In this document: piece after piece, positions 60,998-64,000 of the stretch | Layout of the letters: every line of letters starts with the position of its first letter | How positions within the stretch are numbered: position 1 is the stretch's first letter | Origin: Bacteroidales bacterium | GTDB taxonomy: Bacteria > Bacteroidota > Bacteroidia > Bacteroidales > UBA932 | Assembly (NCBI GenBank): GCA_017437125.1 | Contig: JAFSBV010000001.1 | Coordinates: 243,894 to 307,893 of the forward strand | DNA length: 64,000 nt | Direction of reading: 5' to 3' | The notes under the pieces: generated by a model | What the model was told of the DNA's origin: nothing | The model's database searches: none | What the model saw: the letters and a program-made list of their open reading frames with translations, nothing else | Position numbers and translations under genes: made by a program

Positions 60998-62047
60998 ATG
61001 AATAAGACATTAGTAATCATTTTGACATCGTTTCTGGCCGTGATGCCGATGGCGGTATCAGCCCAGACAAATGCCGATCCGGAAGGATACGTGACATATT
61101 CACTTCCCTCTACTACCATCACTCTTGATGTAGAGGCTGTTCAGGAGAGGTTCTATGCAGGACCATATGCCAAGTTCGCGGAAAAATATCTCGGCATAAA
61201 GCCAAGAATGAAGGATGAGACTACCGTTCAGCTGACCCAGCTCAGGATGACCCCTCTTGTCGAGGCGGACCAGAGCAGGAGATATTCTCTGACAGCTTCA
61301 AAGAAGGGTCTCAACACCTCTTCCGTGTTCAGATTGAGCTCGGCCGGTCTTGTGACTTTCGCTGATGCCAAGTTTGCGGATGAGTCGGTATGGCGTTTCC
61401 CTGTCGAGGTGAAGGGTGACTTCTCGGACAAGGGAATATCTTCAAACCTCACATCAGAGTCAACTACACTGTATAGGAACGAAAAGAAGGAGTCTGCTTA
61501 TAACCGTGTTGCCGTTCAGCAGAATATGGTGGTGGAAAAGACTCTTGAACAGAAGGCTGCCGAAACGGCGTCAACAATTCTTGATCTCCGCAGGCAGCGT
61601 CTTCAGATCGTGACAGGCGATACCGATGCCACATACAGCGGTGAGGCTATGGGAGCTGCTATTGAGGAACTTACAAGGCTCGAGAAGGAGTATATGACTC
61701 TTTTCGTAGGATATTCCGAGTTCCAGACACAGAAGATGAGGTTTGATGTCATTCCTGAACCGGGACGTGAGAATCAGATGTACATTGCGTTCCGTATTTC
61801 CGATAAGAACGGCCTTGCACCTGCAGATGACCTTACAGGCTCACCTGTTGTGATGGAAATCGTTCCTCAGGAGATCGTTCAGACTGACGCTGTGAAGAAG
61901 GGCAAGGAAGAGGTGATCCATTACAGGATACCTGCGATCTGCACCGTGAAGCTCAAGGATGGTGCCAACCTCCTTCTCCAGAGCCGTATGCCTGTTTATC
62001 AGCTTGGTCAGGACAGCTCGATTCCGGCAAGCCTTGTATTGAAGTAA
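60998..62047 (+). CDS. DUF4831 family exported protein
   Basis: 349 residues from the ATG at 60998 (a longer reading would overlap the acyltransferase). Signal peptide (cut near AVSAQ). The core YSLPSTTITLDVEAVQERFYAGPYAKFAEKYLGI matches my memory of DUF4831, a family found mainly in Bacteroidota. The rest is beta-rich with a helical region near 180-240. Function unknown. Likely co-transcribed with the acyltransferase. Confidence 0.85.
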   Translation: MNKTLVIILTSFLAVMPMAVSAQTNADPEGYVTYSLPSTTITLDVEAVQERFYAGPYAKFAEKYLGIKPRMKDETTVQLTQLRMTPLVEADQSRRYSLTASKKGLNTSSVFRLSSAGLVTFADAKFADESVWRFPVEVKGDFSDKGISSNLTSESTTLYRNEKKESAYNRVAVQQNMVVEKTLEQKAAETASTILDLRRQRLQIVTGDTDATYSGEAMGAAIEELTRLEKEYMTLFVGYSEFQTQKMRFDVIPEPGRENQMYIAFRISDKNGLAPADDLTGSPVVMEIVPQEIVQTDAVKKGKEEVIHYRIPAICTVKLKDGANLLLQSRMPVYQLGQDSSIPASLVLK

Positions 62048-62071
62048 AACACATTAACATCGATATTTATT

Positions 62072-63547
62072 ATGAGCATTCAGAATCTTGATCCACAGGT
62101 GGTGTGGAAGAACTTTTATGAGCTGACTCAGATTCCTCGTCCGTCAAAGCATGAGGAGCTTGCAGTCGAGTATATGTACAACTGGGGAAAGTCACACGGA
62201 CTTGAGACCATCAAGGATGAGATCGGAAACATCATCATCCGCAAGCCTGCGACTCCAGGATGTGAAAACAAGAAGGGAGTGATCCTCCAGGGCCATATCG
62301 ACATGGTTCCTCAGAAGAACAACGATACAGTACATGATTTCGAGAAGGATCCTATCCAGACATGGATCGACGGAGAATGGGTGAAGGCAAAGGGCACTAC
62401 ACTCGGTGCTGACAACGGACTTGGAGTAGCAATGGGTATGGCTGTCCTTGAGGCTACAGACATCAAGCATGGTCCTATAGAACTCCTTGTAACCGTTGAC
62501 GAGGAGACTGGTATGACCGGAGCTAACGCTCTCAAGCCAGGCCTTCTTCAGGGTGACATCCTCATCAACCTCGATTCAGAGACGGAGGGCGAGCTTTATG
62601 TGGGTTGTGCCGGTGGTCTTGACGCTTCTGCTTCAGCTGCTTATGTGCCTGCAGACTATGACAGGAACTGGCTCTGCTATTCACTTGCTGTGAAGGGCTT
62701 CAAGGGCGGTCATTCAGGTATGGATATCATCCTTTGTCGTGGAAATGCCAACAAGATCGCTGCGCGTATCCTTCTCGCTCTCATTACAAGGGCTGACGTG
62801 AAGCTCCTTGATCTCGAAGGCGGTACTCTCCGTAATGCGATCCCTCGCGAGGCTTTCGCTACGGTATATGTACCTGCAGACAAGCTTGCTGAAGCTGAAA
62901 AGGTGTTTGCAGAGGTTTCTGCTGCCATCAAGGCCGAGTATGCCGGAACTGACCCTGATTCAGAGTTCATCTTCAAGCCATATGAATGTGCTGAAGGCGA
63001 GTGCTGCTGCGGCGGTGACGAGTGCAAGTATGTTCCCGAGGCTGATGCTCTCCGTTTCATCCGTGCGATCATCGCATGTCCGGACGGCGTTGAGCGCATG
63101 AGCAGCGAAATGGCAGGGCTCGTAGAGACTTCAAATAACCTCGCTATGGTCAAGATCGAGGGAGGACAGTTCTCTGTAAAGACCCTCATGAGAAGTTCTG
63201 TTGACACAGCGAAGGAGGCTCTCGCACAGAAGTTCGAGGCTGTGTTCGCTCTCGCAGGTATCGAGACATCGTTTGCAGGCGGATACTCAGGATGGGCTCC
63301 AAACCCTGATTCGGCTATCCTCGCTACCATGAAGAAGGTTTACAACGACCTCTATGGCAAGGAACCGGCTGTGATGGCTATCCATGCAGGTCTTGAGTGC
63401 GGTATCCTCAGCGGTGCTTATCCTCATTGGGATATGGTTTCATGCGGTCCTACACTCATGAGCCCTCATTCTCCTGACGAGCGTGCGAACATCCCTTCTG
63501 TTGCCAAATGCTGGGAGTTCCTCAAGGCTGTCCTCGAGAATATCTAA
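62072..63547 (+). CDS. pepD: aminoacyl-histidine dipeptidase (M20)
   Basis: 491 residues. Metal ligands are His75 in LQGHIDMV, Asp114 in LGADNGLG and the Glu144/Glu145 pair in VDEETGMTGA; NLDSETEGELYVGCAGG and AIHAGLECG complete the PepD pattern. A dimerisation lid domain (about 205-400) lies inside the catalytic domain. It hydrolyses Xaa-His and other dipeptides in the cytoplasm, which suits peptide import by the POT pair upstream. A cysteine cluster ECCCGGDEC (about 310) in the lid is unusual. Confidence 0.95.
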   Translation: MSIQNLDPQVVWKNFYELTQIPRPSKHEELAVEYMYNWGKSHGLETIKDEIGNIIIRKPATPGCENKKGVILQGHIDMVPQKNNDTVHDFEKDPIQTWIDGEWVKAKGTTLGADNGLGVAMGMAVLEATDIKHGPIELLVTVDEETGMTGANALKPGLLQGDILINLDSETEGELYVGCAGGLDASASAAYVPADYDRNWLCYSLAVKGFKGGHSGMDIILCRGNANKIAARILLALITRADVKLLDLEGGTLRNAIPREAFATVYVPADKLAEAEKVFAEVSAAIKAEYAGTDPDSEFIFKPYECAEGECCCGGDECKYVPEADALRFIRAIIACPDGVERMSSEMAGLVETSNNLAMVKIEGGQFSVKTLMRSSVDTAKEALAQKFEAVFALAGIETSFAGGYSGWAPNPDSAILATMKKVYNDLYGKEPAVMAIHAGLECGILSGAYPHWDMVSCGPTLMSPHSPDERANIPSVAKCWEFLKAVLENI

Positions 63548-63553
63548 AACATT

Positions 63554-63583
63554 TTGATTATTAAATAATTATTCCTATATTTG
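63554..63583 (+). promoter_or_regulatory. full Bacteroidota promoter for rpsF
   Basis: TTG (63554-63556), 19 bases, then TATATTTG (63576-63583). The start site would fall just upstream of the leader hairpin. Confidence 0.8.
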
Positions 63584-63585
63584 CA

Positions 63586-63620
63586 GCCCATTTTGGTGGA
63601 TTGAGTCCTCTGAAATGGGC
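63586..63620 (+). promoter_or_regulatory. rpsF leader hairpin, possible S6:S18 autoregulatory site
   Basis: GCCCATTT (63586-63593) pairs perfectly with AAATGGGC (63613-63620), enclosing a small inner hairpin (GGA with TCC). A hairpin in the leader of rpsF is where the S6-S18 complex represses its own operon in many bacteria. I cannot confirm the motif by eye. Confidence 0.5.
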
Positions 63621-63654
63621 GCAAATTATTATTAAACAATTAATTACAAACAAA

Positions 63655-63993
63655 ATGATCAAACAGTACGAAACCGTTTTCATTGCAACTCCCGTTTTGT
63701 CTGAAGCTCAGATGAAGGAAGCGGTAAAGAAGTACACTGACTACATCGTTTCTAAGGGCGGTGAGATCGTGTACGAAGAGGACTGGGGTCTCAGGCAGCT
63801 CGCTTACCCTATCCAGAAGAAGACTACAGGATTCTATTACATGATTGAGTTCAAGGCTGACACTCAGGTGATCGCAAGACTCGAGACTCAGTATCGTCGC
63901 GATGAGAGAATCATGCGATTCCTCACTTTCGCAATGGACAAGCATGCAGTAGCATATGCTGAGAAGAGAAGAGCTAACAAACAGGCTAAATAA
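63655..63993 (+). CDS. rpsF: 30S ribosomal protein S6
   Basis: 112 residues from the ATG at 63655 (an in-frame TTG at 63601 lies in the leader hairpin). The fold starts [46 protein letters not shown] and [18 protein letters not shown] are the conserved blocks. S6 binds 16S rRNA with S18. A GGAGG-containing stretch follows the stop, presumably before rpsR outside the window. Confidence 0.98.
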   Translation: MIKQYETVFIATPVLSEAQMKEAVKKYTDYIVSKGGEIVYEEDWGLRQLAYPIQKKTTGFYYMIEFKADTQVIARLETQYRRDERIMRFLTFAMDKHAVAYAEKRRANKQAK

Positions 63994-64000
63994 GGAGGAC

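Overview
The window looks like a chromosomal segment of a Bacteroidales (Bacteroidota) gut or rumen type bacterium. The support is a SusC/SusD pair, repeated TAnnTTTG promoter elements (several with TTG 18-19 bases upstream), no consistent Shine-Dalgarno sequences, Bacteroidota-typical families (DUF4249, DUF4831, TIGR02757, Nudix-type sugar regulator) and a xylR-xylB-xylA-xylE order known from Bacteroides. Genus cannot be named from sequence alone. I count 46 plausible protein genes, one tRNA gene and no CRISPR array.

Layout. (1) 1-12728: side-chain glycosidases of the kind that strip xyloglucan (GH31 alpha-xylosidase cut by the window start, GH2 beta-galactosidase, GH95 alpha-L-fucosidase) run directly into a Nudix xylose regulator and xylB, xylA and xylE. 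Released xylose would be imported and converted to xylulose 5-phosphate by neighbouring gene products. (2) 12833-18002: a tandem pair of M64 metallopeptidases facing a second, different GH31 enzyme. (3) 18120-19032: two small exported proteins of unknown role with overlapping 3' ends. (4) 19100-24873: an ECF sigma factor, FecR anti-sigma factor, STN-type TonB receptor, DUF4249 lipoprotein and a further lipoprotein, i.e. a surface-signalled uptake system. (5) 25004-26513: an AT-rich patch with one exported protein, a small orphan ORF and clustered repeats next to a tRNA gene, probably the scar of a lost mobile element. (6) 26518-30657: tRNA-Arg, rplS, dnaJ-grpE and an ExuT-like transporter. (7) 30754-46206: a LacI-type regulator, a perfect 16-bp CG-centred palindrome, a promoter and a seven-gene operon of GlpT-type transporter, metallophosphoesterase, SusC, SusD, BACON lipoprotein, metallo-beta-lactamase-fold hydrolase and a metallophosphoesterase-GDPD fusion. 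(8) 46231-56457: a long minus-strand housekeeping operon (ABC-F, TrkA, GT2, EamA, SlyD-like, TldE, TldD, zeta-like kinase, TIGR02757). (9) 56493-59982: two POT peptide transporters. (10) 60010-64000: LpxL-like acyltransferase, DUF4831, PepD and rpsF with a leader hairpin.

The most unusual system is region 7. It is organised like a polysaccharide utilization locus but carries no glycoside hydrolase. Its enzymes are phosphodiesterase or phosphoesterase types, and its inner-membrane carrier is of the organophosphate:phosphate antiporter family. I read it as a SusCD-linked locus for a glycerophosphodiester substrate (for example teichoic acid, phosphoglycerol-decorated glycan or deacylated phospholipid head groups), analogous to glpT-glpQ. 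This is an inference from domain content. A second striking item is a 102-base in-frame insertion containing a perfect 22-bp inverted repeat inside the second ATPase domain of the ABC-F gene.
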